Assembly: GCA_937965795.1 (NCBI GenBank)
Contig: CALCMD010000033.1
Location: 1 to 45,497 of the forward strand
Source: an uncultured Lachnospiraceae bacterium
GTDB lineage: Bacteria; Bacillota; Clostridia; Lachnospirales; Lachnospiraceae
Length of the DNA: 45,497 nt
Direction: 5' to 3'
Of this stretch, positions 25,504 to 34,700 are shown one piece after another (the first letter of the stretch is position 1; every line of letters begins with the position of its first letter). Under the pieces are notes generated by a model. That model was given only the letters and a program-made list of their open reading frames with translations, did no database searches and was not told the DNA's origin. Both the position numbers and the translations under genes were made by a program.

Positions 25504-28500
25504 TCACATTTCATCTGCCAGTTCTTCCTGAAGCTGCACAAATTCCTTTTTCTCAAACTCCTGAATAGAAATATGCTTTTTATTCGGGTTTGCAAATACA
25601 AACGTCTTATCTACATTCTCGATATAATTCTGGATTTTATCATTCGTAGCGCTGATGATCGCCTGAAATCCCAATCCCCGGATCAGGGCAATACAGCTTG
25701 CCACCTTTTCTGCATCCATCTTCGAGAACGCTTCATCCAAAACGACCAGACGAATCGTGGGATTCATCCGCATCCTGGGAGACAGGCCCACCCGGTACGC
25801 CTGTGCGAAGCTTGCCAGAAGCGCCACATACAGAGGGTTCTGTCCCTCTCCGCCGGAGTTTTTCTTAATCATCCGGCTTAAGCGGATTTTAATCGTCTCT
25901 TCCCCTTTGATAATCTGCTGCATATCAAAGGATAAATAAGTACGGTAATCCGCATACTTTTCCATATTATGCCTGGATTCCTCCAGTTCTTCCGCCGTGG
26001 CATTATCGGGAGGAATAAAAACAGAAATCAGCTCCTGCATCAGATCCCCATACTTATCCTCATGGGACATCGTAAAAAGATTCATCTGGTTTTCCATACC
26101 GTCCGCAATCTGAGAAGGATTTACTTCCAGACTCCTGTCCATAAACATATCATAATATTTGCCGTCCGGCCCTCTGTTTTTCGTTATCTCGAACCGGTAT
26201 CTGTCTTTTCCAAAATCCATCTGGCTGATGATCTTATTCAGCTCGTCCCTCTGCCTGTAGGCAGCTTCAATAGCGCTTCGGATTTTATAAATAAAGTCCT
26301 GCTTAAAGAGATAGACGGCCTCTTTTGCCTGCTCGTCCGCTTTCTGATAAAGCGCCGTCAAATCTTCATACTGCAAATGGGAAAGCAGCTCATCATAAGG
26401 CTGATTCGTCTTTTCTTCCGCAGAAAAAGTCCGGTCCGGATGTTTTTTCAGATATGCAAACCGGATTTCCCGCAGGGCGGACATGCACGTCTCCATTTCC
26501 TGTGCCGCCCCGTTTGCCTTTCCAAGATATGCCGCCTGCAAACGCTCATAATTCGGATGCTCTTTTTCCCTGAAAATTTCTTTCATTTCCTGCTCCAGGG
26601 CTATCTCTTTCACAAAATCCTTTTCCTTTGCCTGTAGTTCTTCATTTTTTCTGAAATATTCCTTTTTACAGGCTTCTATCCTGGCATTGTTCTTTTCCAT
26701 CTGGCGGATTACAGAGTCCCTTTCCTCTTTTCTCTGACGGCATTCTGTCTCCAGCTCTTCCTTCTGCTCTCTCCAAAGACTGATATCCCTCTTCTGCAAT
26801 TCCAGAAGTTTTTCCTCCAGACGCTTTTTCTGCGCCTCTTTTTCCGGAAAATCCTCTACATCCTTCTTCCAGAAGAGATACTCCTCCAGTTCCCTTGAAA
26901 GATATTCAAACGCCAGAATCTCCCGACAGGATTTCTCCATTTCCTGATCAGGCTCTTTGTTCTTTTGAATCTCTTCCTGCATTTTTTCCAACTGGAGAAT
27001 ACGCCTGCGCATACTTACTTCTCCGATATACGCTCTCCTGGTGTAAAGCTCCGGATCCATGTACTGCAATTTAAAGCTGTGATACCGGATACATTCTCTG
27101 GTGATACCGATCCTGCACTCCCTCAATTCATCTATACCGCCGCATTTTATGACGTTTCCAAGAAGGAAATCAATGTATGCCCTGACATAAGGTATATCTG
27201 TCAGGACTTCTTCTGCCAGAGCCCCTTTTTTCACTCCAGTTTGGGCTGTCATTACCTTTTCCGTATCCAGAACCGCTACCCGGTAATACTTTTTCTTATC
27301 CAGCTCCTGATACAGTTCCATCGCCGCCCTGGCAAATTTGGGTTCTACAATAAGGAGCAGTTTATTACTGCCCATATACCCCTCGACTGCATTTCTCCAG
27401 GAATCGTCCCGGATATCCAGGAGGTCCGCCAAAATTTCCACCGGAATGTACTTTCCATTCTGCTCTTTTAATCCCTTCCGGATATACTGCCTGGCCTCTT
27501 CCAGCTCCTTTGGATACGCCTTTTTCCCCTGCCTGAGCTGGAGAAGCTCTTCCCGGATTTCCTTTTCCTGACGGTTATATTTCCGAATGTTGCTCTCCGC
27601 TTCCTTTTTCTGCTCCTCTGCCTCCGCACGCAGCCCTTCCAAAGACTTTTTCAGCCGCCCAAGCTGCTCCTTTGAAATACTGCGCTTCGCAAACCGTTCA
27701 ATATCCCACAGAACCGCATTCGGTGTAAAATCCTGCTCCGCCCATTTCTTTAAACCTGACGCCGTCTGCTGCCATTTTCCCTTGCTCACGGAAAGTCTTT
27801 CCATGAAGTTATTCAAGTACTCAAGCTGGCTTTTCAGCTCCTCATACCCGGAGGCTGCGATCTTCCGCACCAGTTCCTGTATCTTCTCTTCCAGCTCCTG
27901 TATCTGGCCGTCCATTTCTTTTAGAATATCCTGCTGCCTTTTCTGATCTTCTCCCCATGCGCTGATCCTCTCCTGCAAATCTGCCGCCTGCGCTTTGAGC
28001 TTCCGTACTTCACAGGCATTCATAAAATACAGATAATAATTCCGCTTCTTTTCCTTTTCCGCCACCCGCAGATACGCTTCCTGTATCCTCCGAAGCTCCT
28101 CAATCTCCGCACAGGTATCCCCGATACGCTTACGCATCCTGCCATACTGCATCACGCTCTCCTGCATGTCCTCAATATGGATATCCTGTTCCATGCAGAT
28201 GTATTCCTTCACAAAATCTTCCAGCTTAATGTTCATGCGGAATGGGATCGCCCGTTTAAAAAGCAGCGGAAATCTCTTCTCATTCAGTCCCCCCAGATAG
28301 GTCTCATACAAATGCCTGCGAAATCTTTCGTTGCTTGGCCCAAAATAATACTCCTCTTTTGCATAATGTTCTGTCAGATACTCCCTGATTTCATCCATGG
28401 ACATGGCGCGGTCTTTTGTCCGGTAGAAGGATGGCAAAAGCTCTCCTCTGTGCCAGAAAAACAGCCTGGATACTTCATTCGTAGCCGATTCCACGTCAAA

Positions 28501-28863
28501 AACCACGCCAATACTCTGGCATTCTCCCGTATCCGTTCGTTTTAATTCCATGACGATTGTAGTAGAAAAATTTTTGTTTCTCAAATAAGAAAACTGATTA
28601 TCCTCACCGATATTCACCATTCCCCGCAGATACTCGATCAATGTCCGGTCAGAGTCATCGGAAGCCGCTTTATTAAAAAATCCCCTGCCGTCTGTATTGG
28701 CATACAGAAGAATCTGCAAGGCGTCAATGACCGTGGATTTTCCGCTTCCTGAATGTCCGGTAAAAAAATTGATACCCTCGGAAAAAGAGAGAACTCTTCT
28801 GTCTATGTAATGCCAGTTATTCAGGCATACTCTCGACAATGCCTGGAATTTCTGTTTCTCCAT
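25504..28863 (-). CDS. jetC: Wadjet JetC / MukB-like SMC ATPase
   Basis: A 1119-residue SMC-like protein. An N-terminal ATPase half has Walker A at 36-43 (GHSGSGKS). Long coiled coils (about 240-440 and 600-780) flank a hinge-like region (about 450-590). The C-terminal half carries an ABC signature (SGGEGQNPLY) and Walker B (LVVLDEAFSKMD). In Wadjet systems JetC forms a loop-extruding motor with JetA (kleisin) and JetB (KITE) that recognises circular plasmid DNA. It is third in the jetA-jetB-jetC operon, 29 bases after jetB, with a good AGGAGG site. No jetD nuclease gene follows; spmB begins on the other strand 19 bases away. Confidence 0.9.
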   Translation of the reverse strand: MEKQKFQALSRVCLNNWHYIDRRVLSFSEGINFFTGHSGSGKSTVIDALQILLYANTDGRGFFNKAASDDSDRTLIEYLRGMVNIGEDNQFSYLRNKNFSTTIVMELKRTDTGECQSIGVVFDVESATNEVSRLFFWHRGELLPSFYRTKDRAMSMDEIREYLTEHYAKEEYYFGPSNERFRRHLYETYLGGLNEKRFPLLFKRAIPFRMNIKLEDFVKEYICMEQDIHIEDMQESVMQYGRMRKRIGDTCAEIEELRRIQEAYLRVAEKEKKRNYYLYFMNACEVRKLKAQAADLQERISAWGEDQKRQQDILKEMDGQIQELEEKIQELVRKIAASGYEELKSQLEYLNNFMERLSVSKGKWQQTASGLKKWAEQDFTPNAVLWDIERFAKRSISKEQLGRLKKSLEGLRAEAEEQKKEAESNIRKYNRQEKEIREELLQLRQGKKAYPKELEEARQYIRKGLKEQNGKYIPVEILADLLDIRDDSWRNAVEGYMGSNKLLLIVEPKFARAAMELYQELDKKKYYRVAVLDTEKVMTAQTGVKKGALAEEVLTDIPYVRAYIDFLLGNVIKCGGIDELRECRIGITRECIRYHSFKLQYMDPELYTRRAYIGEVSMRRRILQLEKMQEEIQKNKEPDQEMEKSCREILAFEYLSRELEEYLFWKKDVEDFPEKEAQKKRLEEKLLELQKRDISLWREQKEELETECRQRKEERDSVIRQMEKNNARIEACKKEYFRKNEELQAKEKDFVKEIALEQEMKEIFREKEHPNYERLQAAYLGKANGAAQEMETCMSALREIRFAYLKKHPDRTFSAEEKTNQPYDELLSHLQYEDLTALYQKADEQAKEAVYLFKQDFIYKIRSAIEAAYRQRDELNKIISQMDFGKDRYRFEITKNRGPDGKYYDMFMDRSLEVNPSQIADGMENQMNLFTMSHEDKYGDLMQELISVFIPPDNATAEELEESRHNMEKYADYRTYLSFDMQQIIKGEETIKIRLSRMIKKNSGGEGQNPLYVALLASFAQAYRVGLSPRMRMNPTIRLVVLDEAFSKMDAEKVASCIALIRGLGFQAIISATNDKIQNYIENVDKTFVFANPNKKHISIQEFEKKEFVQLQEELADEM

Positions 28864-28892
28864 CTTTACCTCCTATCATGCGCTGCTGCGCC

Positions 28893-29522
28893 TTAAATCC
28901 GGGACGCCAAAACATCCAGTTCAGGCTCCTCCTCCATCTCCCGGAAGGTATCTATCAGCGCCCTTGCGTCATCCCCCATCAGAAGCATATGAATGCTGGG
29001 ATAAATCACCATCCGGCTGGCGCCCTCCAGCTCTTCCAGTAAGTCCAAAGGCTCTATAATCTGGTATCTTTTCAGCGTGGAAACCGCCCGCCGTACCTCT
29101 GTGGGGGATGGCTGCCGGTTTAAAAGCCCAAAGCTTCCCAGACGTTCATGGATATCTGCCAGCGTTGTAAAAACATGTACACTGGCCGACGCCGACGCCA
29201 TCTGCTCGTCATAAATCAATTTTAAAATCAATACGTAGAGCGTGGTAAGCTTCGGAAGCTTATCTCCTATCAGCGTTTCTCCCTGTAAATAAATAATTCC
29301 CATCCGGCTGTTTTCCTGCACGGAAATCCCGGCGATCAGAAAATACTTACGGATAAAATCCAGATGCCTGGCGCATACGCGGAATTCCTTATTAAACTGC
29401 ATCCGCCCTGTCCGTCTGTCATACTTTCTTTCCAGAACAAACGTCTGACGGTATAAGAGCTGGATCATCGCGCTTACCTCTTCCTGCTCCTCCGGCATCA
29501 GATTCTCATAATATTCTATCAT
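28893..29522 (-). CDS. jetB: Wadjet JetB / MukE-like KITE subunit (DUF4194)
   Basis: A 209-residue protein of the DUF4194/MukE-like winged-helix family, which binds the kleisin JetA and the SMC JetC. The N-terminal EEVSAMIQLLYRQTFVLERKYDR and the later VRRAVSTLKRYQIIEPL helices are typical. Its start overlaps the jetA stop by four bases (ATGA), showing translational coupling, and AGGAGG lies within the end of jetA. Function follows from the family and operon context. Confidence 0.85.
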   Translation of the reverse strand: MIEYYENLMPEEQEEVSAMIQLLYRQTFVLERKYDRRTGRMQFNKEFRVCARHLDFIRKYFLIAGISVQENSRMGIIYLQGETLIGDKLPKLTTLYVLILKLIYDEQMASASASVHVFTTLADIHERLGSFGLLNRQPSPTEVRRAVSTLKRYQIIEPLDLLEELEGASRMVIYPSIHMLLMGDDARALIDTFREMEEEPELDVLASRI

Positions 29523-30838
29523 CTCTGCGGCCTCCTTTTAAACACCAGTCCGGGATAACGATACCTCTCATCCTCTACCATTTTACTTTCCTCCCTGACA
29601 ATCTGATATTTACTTCCCTTTTTCGACGCGTAATCATAGGCAAGAATCAGCTTTTCAAATTCTTCATCATTATGGACGAATCCTTTTCCTACCACAGCCT
29701 CCCCTTCCTGCATATGTTCCTCAATAAACTGCTCGATCTGCTTTTTACTATAGCGGTTATTCATACGGTTCATCTTCAGGACGTCTTCTCTGGACAGATC
29801 CTGCATTTGCTCATCTGACTCCAGATTTTCCAGAAAAGAGCGTTTTCCTTTCTTTCTTTTATACAAAGATTTTTCGGTCAGAACATCTACATGGGAAAAA
29901 TTCATCTTTTCTGCTGCTGCACGGATTCTCTCTTCCGGGCGCCGGGCGATTTCATTTAATATCTGAACGATCAGTCCCCGCATATCCTCTTCCCTGCTCA
30001 GAAGATAATTTAATCTTGTCACGGTCGCACGGACATATCTGGTATGCTCCCTGTCCATATTGGCGATTCTGTGTTCAATATCATCAAATCCACGGTCGAT
30101 CTGGTTTACCAGATTCAGAATCTCCGCTCTGCCCTCGTCCTCCTGACTCTCCCGGATTTCCTGAATCCATCCTTTGATGCTTGTCTTATAAATGTAGAAA
30201 TTGTCCGTGGTTTTGAGAATATGATATTTTTTCTTTACGATTTCCTCTACATATCCCTCCAGATGCTCTTTTAGCAGTTCCCCGTAAACCTTCTTTTCCA
30301 GAAGGCTTGCAAAAAATTTATCCATATTGTGAAGCATGTCCTGCAAAGCCTTATTCAGCCTTTTCGTATTCACCAGCGCCGTATTTAGCAGCCTTTCATT
30401 TTTTCCGGGATCTGTCTTATAAGAAAAAAGAATTGCATAGATATTCTGGATATAGACTTCCGTATCCTCTTCCTCCCCTGAAAGGCGTTCGAACGCATCC
30501 AGGAACACGGATGAATAGTCAGGAATTACAATATTCGTCACCCCGCTGCTGTAATCCTCCACTCTCCTGAGCCACTTCGTGCGCAGCAGCCAGTTCAGAA
30601 TACGGGTCGCAGGAGGCTCCAGTACATCTGCATCCGTCTCCTGTTCTTCCTTCATGATACTGTATTTACGCTCAGAAAAATAATTCCCGATCACCTGAAT
30701 ACACACTTCACGGCTCAGGAAATAATTGTTGTATTGATATTCTTCGTTAATCTTCAGCAGGGCTTCTATGTACGTCTCCCGGTTATAGGAACGGAACAGA
30801 CTCCAGAAGCTCTCCGGTATCTCACTTATCAGTGGCAT
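29519..30838 (-). CDS. jetA: Wadjet JetA-family protein (kleisin-like, DUF5716)
   Basis: A 439-residue mainly helical protein that I recognise as the JetA/DUF5716 type found ahead of JetB and JetC in Clostridia. In Wadjet complexes JetA is the MukF-like kleisin with an N-terminal winged-helix region (about 15-110 here), a helical middle (about 140-330) and a C-terminal segment contacting the SMC head. The start at 30838 has a weak GGAAAG-like ribosome site. It heads the jetABC operon. No jetD accompanies it. Confidence 0.8.
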   Translation of the reverse strand: MPLISEIPESFWSLFRSYNRETYIEALLKINEEYQYNNYFLSREVCIQVIGNYFSERKYSIMKEEQETDADVLEPPATRILNWLLRTKWLRRVEDYSSGVTNIVIPDYSSVFLDAFERLSGEEEDTEVYIQNIYAILFSYKTDPGKNERLLNTALVNTKRLNKALQDMLHNMDKFFASLLEKKVYGELLKEHLEGYVEEIVKKKYHILKTTDNFYIYKTSIKGWIQEIRESQEDEGRAEILNLVNQIDRGFDDIEHRIANMDREHTRYVRATVTRLNYLLSREEDMRGLIVQILNEIARRPEERIRAAAEKMNFSHVDVLTEKSLYKRKKGKRSFLENLESDEQMQDLSREDVLKMNRMNNRYSKKQIEQFIEEHMQEGEAVVGKGFVHNDEEFEKLILAYDYASKKGSKYQIVREESKMVEDERYRYPGLVFKRRPQR

Positions 30839-30951
30839 TCTCTACCCATCTTTCCTTTTTCTGTTTGCAATCATTTTCTCAACTGTTCAGTGCCTTCACA
30901 GTCTCCGCAGCCAGTGCTTCGACCTGTTCTGAATAGTTACTCATTTTCTAT

Positions 30952-30960
30952 ATTTTATCA
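30952..30960 (-). promoter_or_regulatory. Possible extended -10 for the jet operon
   Basis: TGATAAAAT on the minus strand matches an extended -10 (TGnTAAAAT) ahead of jetA. No -35 is evident. Confidence 0.35.
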
Positions 30961-30983
30961 CAGATAACGGAAGTTCTCCACTT

Positions 30984-31026
30984 AAAAGTGTTCTTCTGTA
31001 GAAGTTATCCACAGAAGAACACTTTT
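30984..31026 (-). terminator. 16-bp hairpin terminator after spmA
   Basis: Two 16-base arms (30984-30999 and 31011-31026) are perfectly complementary around an 11-base loop, with T on both sides. It lies just after the spmA stop and insulates the jet operon from it. Confidence 0.9.
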
Positions 31027-31031
31027 TTCCA

Positions 31032-31640
31032 CTATTTGCATTTCATCACCTTACAAAACACCACCGCCACCACCGTGCTCACCGCCGTCGCCGCGATCGC
31101 CGGCCCCACGATTGCCGTAGGATTCGCACTTCCATACTGACTGCGGTAGGCGATAATATTCACCGGAATAAGCTGTAAAGATGAAATATTTAAAATCAGA
31201 AACGTACACATCTCATTGCTTGCCGCCCCGCGTAAAGCCGCCTGCACAGGCTGTTTTCCATTTCTCCGTTCTTCTTCCAGCTTTGCCAGGCTCTCCATCG
31301 CTTTTAAACCTGCCGGCGTCGCCGCCCAGCCAAGCCCCAGGAAGTTCGCAATAAAATTCGTAGTAATATGTTCGTTCGCTTCATGTCCTTCCGGTATATC
31401 AGGAAATAAAAACCGGATCAGCGGACGGATTTTTTTTGAAATCGCCGGTATCATTCCTGCCTCGCTTCCAATCTTCATAACTCCTGTCCACATGGACATA
31501 ACGCCTACCATCGTAATGCACAGCATCACGGCTTCCTTCGAAGAAGAAATCGCCGCATCCGTCACCTCCTGCATATTTCCGGTAAATGCCCCGTACACGA
31601 TACCGATCAGTATCATGCCTCCCCACAGATAATTCATCAT
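31032..31640 (-). CDS. spmA: Spore maturation protein SpmA
   Basis: A 202-residue polytopic membrane protein of the nucleoside-recognition family, partner of SpmB in spore-core dehydration. Typical segments include SMWTGVMKIGSEAG, the TNFIANFLGLGWAATPAG stretch and the NEMCTFLILNISSLQLIPV stretch. GGAGG lies 8 bases before the ATG at 31640. It is followed by a 16-bp terminator. In most spore formers spmB follows directly; here the jet operon intervenes and spmB is inverted. Confidence 0.94.
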   Translation of the reverse strand: MMNYLWGGMILIGIVYGAFTGNMQEVTDAAISSSKEAVMLCITMVGVMSMWTGVMKIGSEAGMIPAISKKIRPLIRFLFPDIPEGHEANEHITTNFIANFLGLGWAATPAGLKAMESLAKLEEERRNGKQPVQAALRGAASNEMCTFLILNISSLQLIPVNIIAYRSQYGSANPTAIVGPAIAATAVSTVVAVVFCKVMKCK

Positions 31641-31667
31641 ACGCCGCGCCTCCTGCCATTCTGCTTA

Positions 31668-31696
31668 AAGATATGATTTTTTCCGTACTCTTATGC
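31668..31696 (-). promoter_or_regulatory. Weak SigE-like promoter of spmA
   Basis: Minus-strand CATATCTT (31668-31675) partly matches the SigE -10, with GCATAAGAG (31688-31696) as a possible -35 12 bases upstream. The match is poor. Confidence 0.3.
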
Positions 31697-31748
31697 AGGG
31701 CGACCTACAAAAACCGGCGGCCTACAGTTTCTTCCGGACGTGCGGCGG

Positions 31749-31786
31749 CAAAAAGAACCGCCGCAAGAAACCTCTCGCGGCAGTCC
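31749..31786 (-). terminator. Terminator after the sialidase gene
   Basis: GAACCGCCGC (31755-31764) pairs with GCGGCAGTCC (31777-31786) as a 10-bp stem with G-U pairs. A T-run follows on the minus strand (31750-31754). It ends the M60-sialidase operon. Confidence 0.75.
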
Positions 31787-31798
31787 TCATACTTGTCC

Positions 31799-34700
31799 TT
31801 ATTTCTTAATTTTTACAGATTTACTCTGCCCTTTCTTTGCCAAAAGCTTTGTATAAGCTTTGTATTTCGCTGACGGAACCTTAATAACTGCTTTTTTATG
31901 AATTCCCTGAAAGGCATTTTTTCCAACCTTTTTCAGCTTCTTTGTTTTCAGCATCATATTCTTTAAACTCTTACAGTTGCCAAATGCCTTGCTTCCGATT
32001 GTTTTGAGGACTGTACTCTTTGCATTCACTTTTTTCAGTTTCGTACATCCCAGGAAAGCATTGTTTCCGATCGTCTCCACATTCTTTCCAATCGTAACAC
32101 TTGTCATCTTCTTATTATTTTTGAAAGCAGAAGCAGCCACAGCCGTTACTTTATAGGATTTTCCATCAATTTTTACCGTATCCGGAATCGTCACCTTCGC
32201 TGCGCCTGCACCCTTTATGCTCTTAAATTCCACGGTGCTTGCGGAAACGCTGGTTACTTTATAATTATAACTTCCACTTACATAAATGCTTCCCACTTTG
32301 ATCTCATTTTTTCCCGCAGAGGTATCCTTTACAAGTCTGGCCTGTGCATCCTGAAGATTTGTCAGAAATCTTTTCAGAAGCGTCTCATTCGAAAGATTGG
32401 ATGAATTGTTCAGCGCCTCATAAGCTGCCTTAAAGTTTGCCCAGCTCTGCGCCGTGTACTCCTTCTGTCCTGCATCATAAATGCTCTTCGCTGCTGCAAG
32501 CGCCTTCTGAACCTGCTCTTTTATCCCTTCATTTTCCGATCCTTTTTTAGAAAGGTTTTCTTTTGCAGTCTTAAGCTCTTCCATAAGCTCCTTCATCTCT
32601 GCCGTTGAAAGTTCCCCTCCTGCTCCCTGAATCTTTTTGCACACACTTTCCAGCGCAGACCAGGAAGAAACCGTATAATCTCCTCTTCCTGCCGCCATAA
32701 GAGCGTCCGCTTCTTCCTTTGTTGACAATGTAAACGCTTCTTTTACCGCTTCCTTCGATACCGGCTCCTCAATCTGGAAAGTGTAAAGCTCCTGATTTAC
32801 CCTTACGGTAACCGTTTCGCCTGCCGTAAGTCCCGTAATCGTGCACTGGTCAGTTGGTATATTCCGGAACAGCTTCGTGCGGTTCTTCTTTGCGCTGTTT
32901 CCTACCGCATTTGCATTTGTCCAGCTTGCCACATCCTCCGTATAAGGATAAAGCACGATGATGTCATTATCCTTTATGCAGGTAACCAGATATTTTCCGC
33001 CGGAAACGATTTCTGACGCCCTTTCATATCCCGGAATCAGATCTCCCTCCTCTGCCGCATCCTTCTTCTCGAAAAGAACAAGGTCAAAGGTTCCCATCGT
33101 CCAGTTATCATTGTAGACATTACGGTCAAAATTAGAATTTGTATCATAATAACAAACATAATAATTGTTTTCACTGTTCTTGATATGGAAAACAGTTCCC
33201 TGTTCTGAGGCTGCCGTCTCCACTGTCATATCTGCCGGAATCGGATCAAAATAATATGCCTGCGCCGGATCAGTATTTGCCAGATAGTGATCAATAAATT
33301 CACTCTTAATGCGCCATGTATCGTTTCCTGTATTCGTAAACGTCAACAGTGAATTGTCAATATCTGCCGTCTTATCCACTTCTGCGCTAAAAGCATTTGC
33401 CGTAACGTTTGTATTGGATACATGGTTGGAAAGGAAATATTTCGTCCTCTGCTCTACTTTTACAGCCGCTGCATTTCCGCTTACGATCTCCGCATTCTTT
33501 CCTTCCAGCGTATAGCTTCCTCCCTGTTCCAGAATCACCTTCTCTGAACCGTCTGTCACAGAAATAGCATACGTTACACCGTCAACAACCGCCGTTGTCG
33601 TTCCCATCGTATTTCCTTTTGTGATTTTTACCTCTACCGTATTATCTGCTGCATTTTTCACAGAAACATTCGCAATCGCACTATCCGGCTCCTGTGTGAC
33701 AATGCCTGCTCCCTCCTGACGATAGCTCCTTGTATAAGAAGCTTTCTTATCACTCAGTTCCACATTTACACTGGTGTCCTCTATCGCCGCATTCGGAGCC
33801 AGTTCAAGAATATCGTAGCTGCTGTACTCCAGCTCGTAAGGTGCATTCCCAATGTAACCACTTTTCGTCGGCTCCCAGAGAATACCGACTGTTCCATCTT
33901 TCTGTTCTGTCATGCAGGAATAAGCAAACTCATTATTTCTTTCCGGATTCGGAATATCATAAGTCGCCAGCAGCTCCATCGTTTTATTTTGATCATTGTT
34001 TACCAGGAAGGAATAGATTCTTCCATTGGTACGGTTCGTGCCGCTCGGACATGCCACCAGAACCAGGTCTTTGCCGTCTACCTGTTTGGAATAGCGGATT
34101 GCCGTGACATTACAATCAGCCCAGCAAGCTACCCCGGTACTTACCATCGAACCCATTGTAAAATCACCATTTGCATCCTCAATCACATCCGTATAGCAGA
34201 TACAGTTTACACCGTTCTTTGCAGTTCTGGAAAACATACGCAGGGTTCCGTCCGAAAGCTCTACCATTTCACTCTCAGAGGATTTTCCCGCTCCCTGTAC
34301 CGTCGTATGATCTACATTGTTCGTACGCTTCCAGGTCTTTCCATTGTCATAGGAATAAATAAAGCTTGCCTTCTCACCTCCCTGATCACCATAAAACGGA
34401 ACTGTGATCGCCCCCTTACTGGTCGTCAGTCCCTTTCCCGGAGATACCAGAATATAGCTCTCACCAGTCTCCGGCTTCACCTGATCGTTGAGGATACGTG
34501 GGTTTTCCCAGGAATTTCCTCCATCTTTGGACTCTACCATCCAGATATATCCAATGTTAAACACATGAAGCTCTGAATCCTTGTAAAACGCATTCTGCTG
34601 AATCGTTGTATCTGTGTCTACCTGCGTCTGTGTCAAAGGCTCAAATGTACCGCCCTGTTTCTTTTCAATATTAAACCACTCGTCTACGCGCCAGTCCGTA

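Noticed and set aside
30877..30948. 21-codon frame (starting MSNYSEQVEA) on the minus strand before jetA
   Set aside because: Coding-like composition, but no ribosome site and too short to support; it could be a leader peptide only if conserved in relatives.
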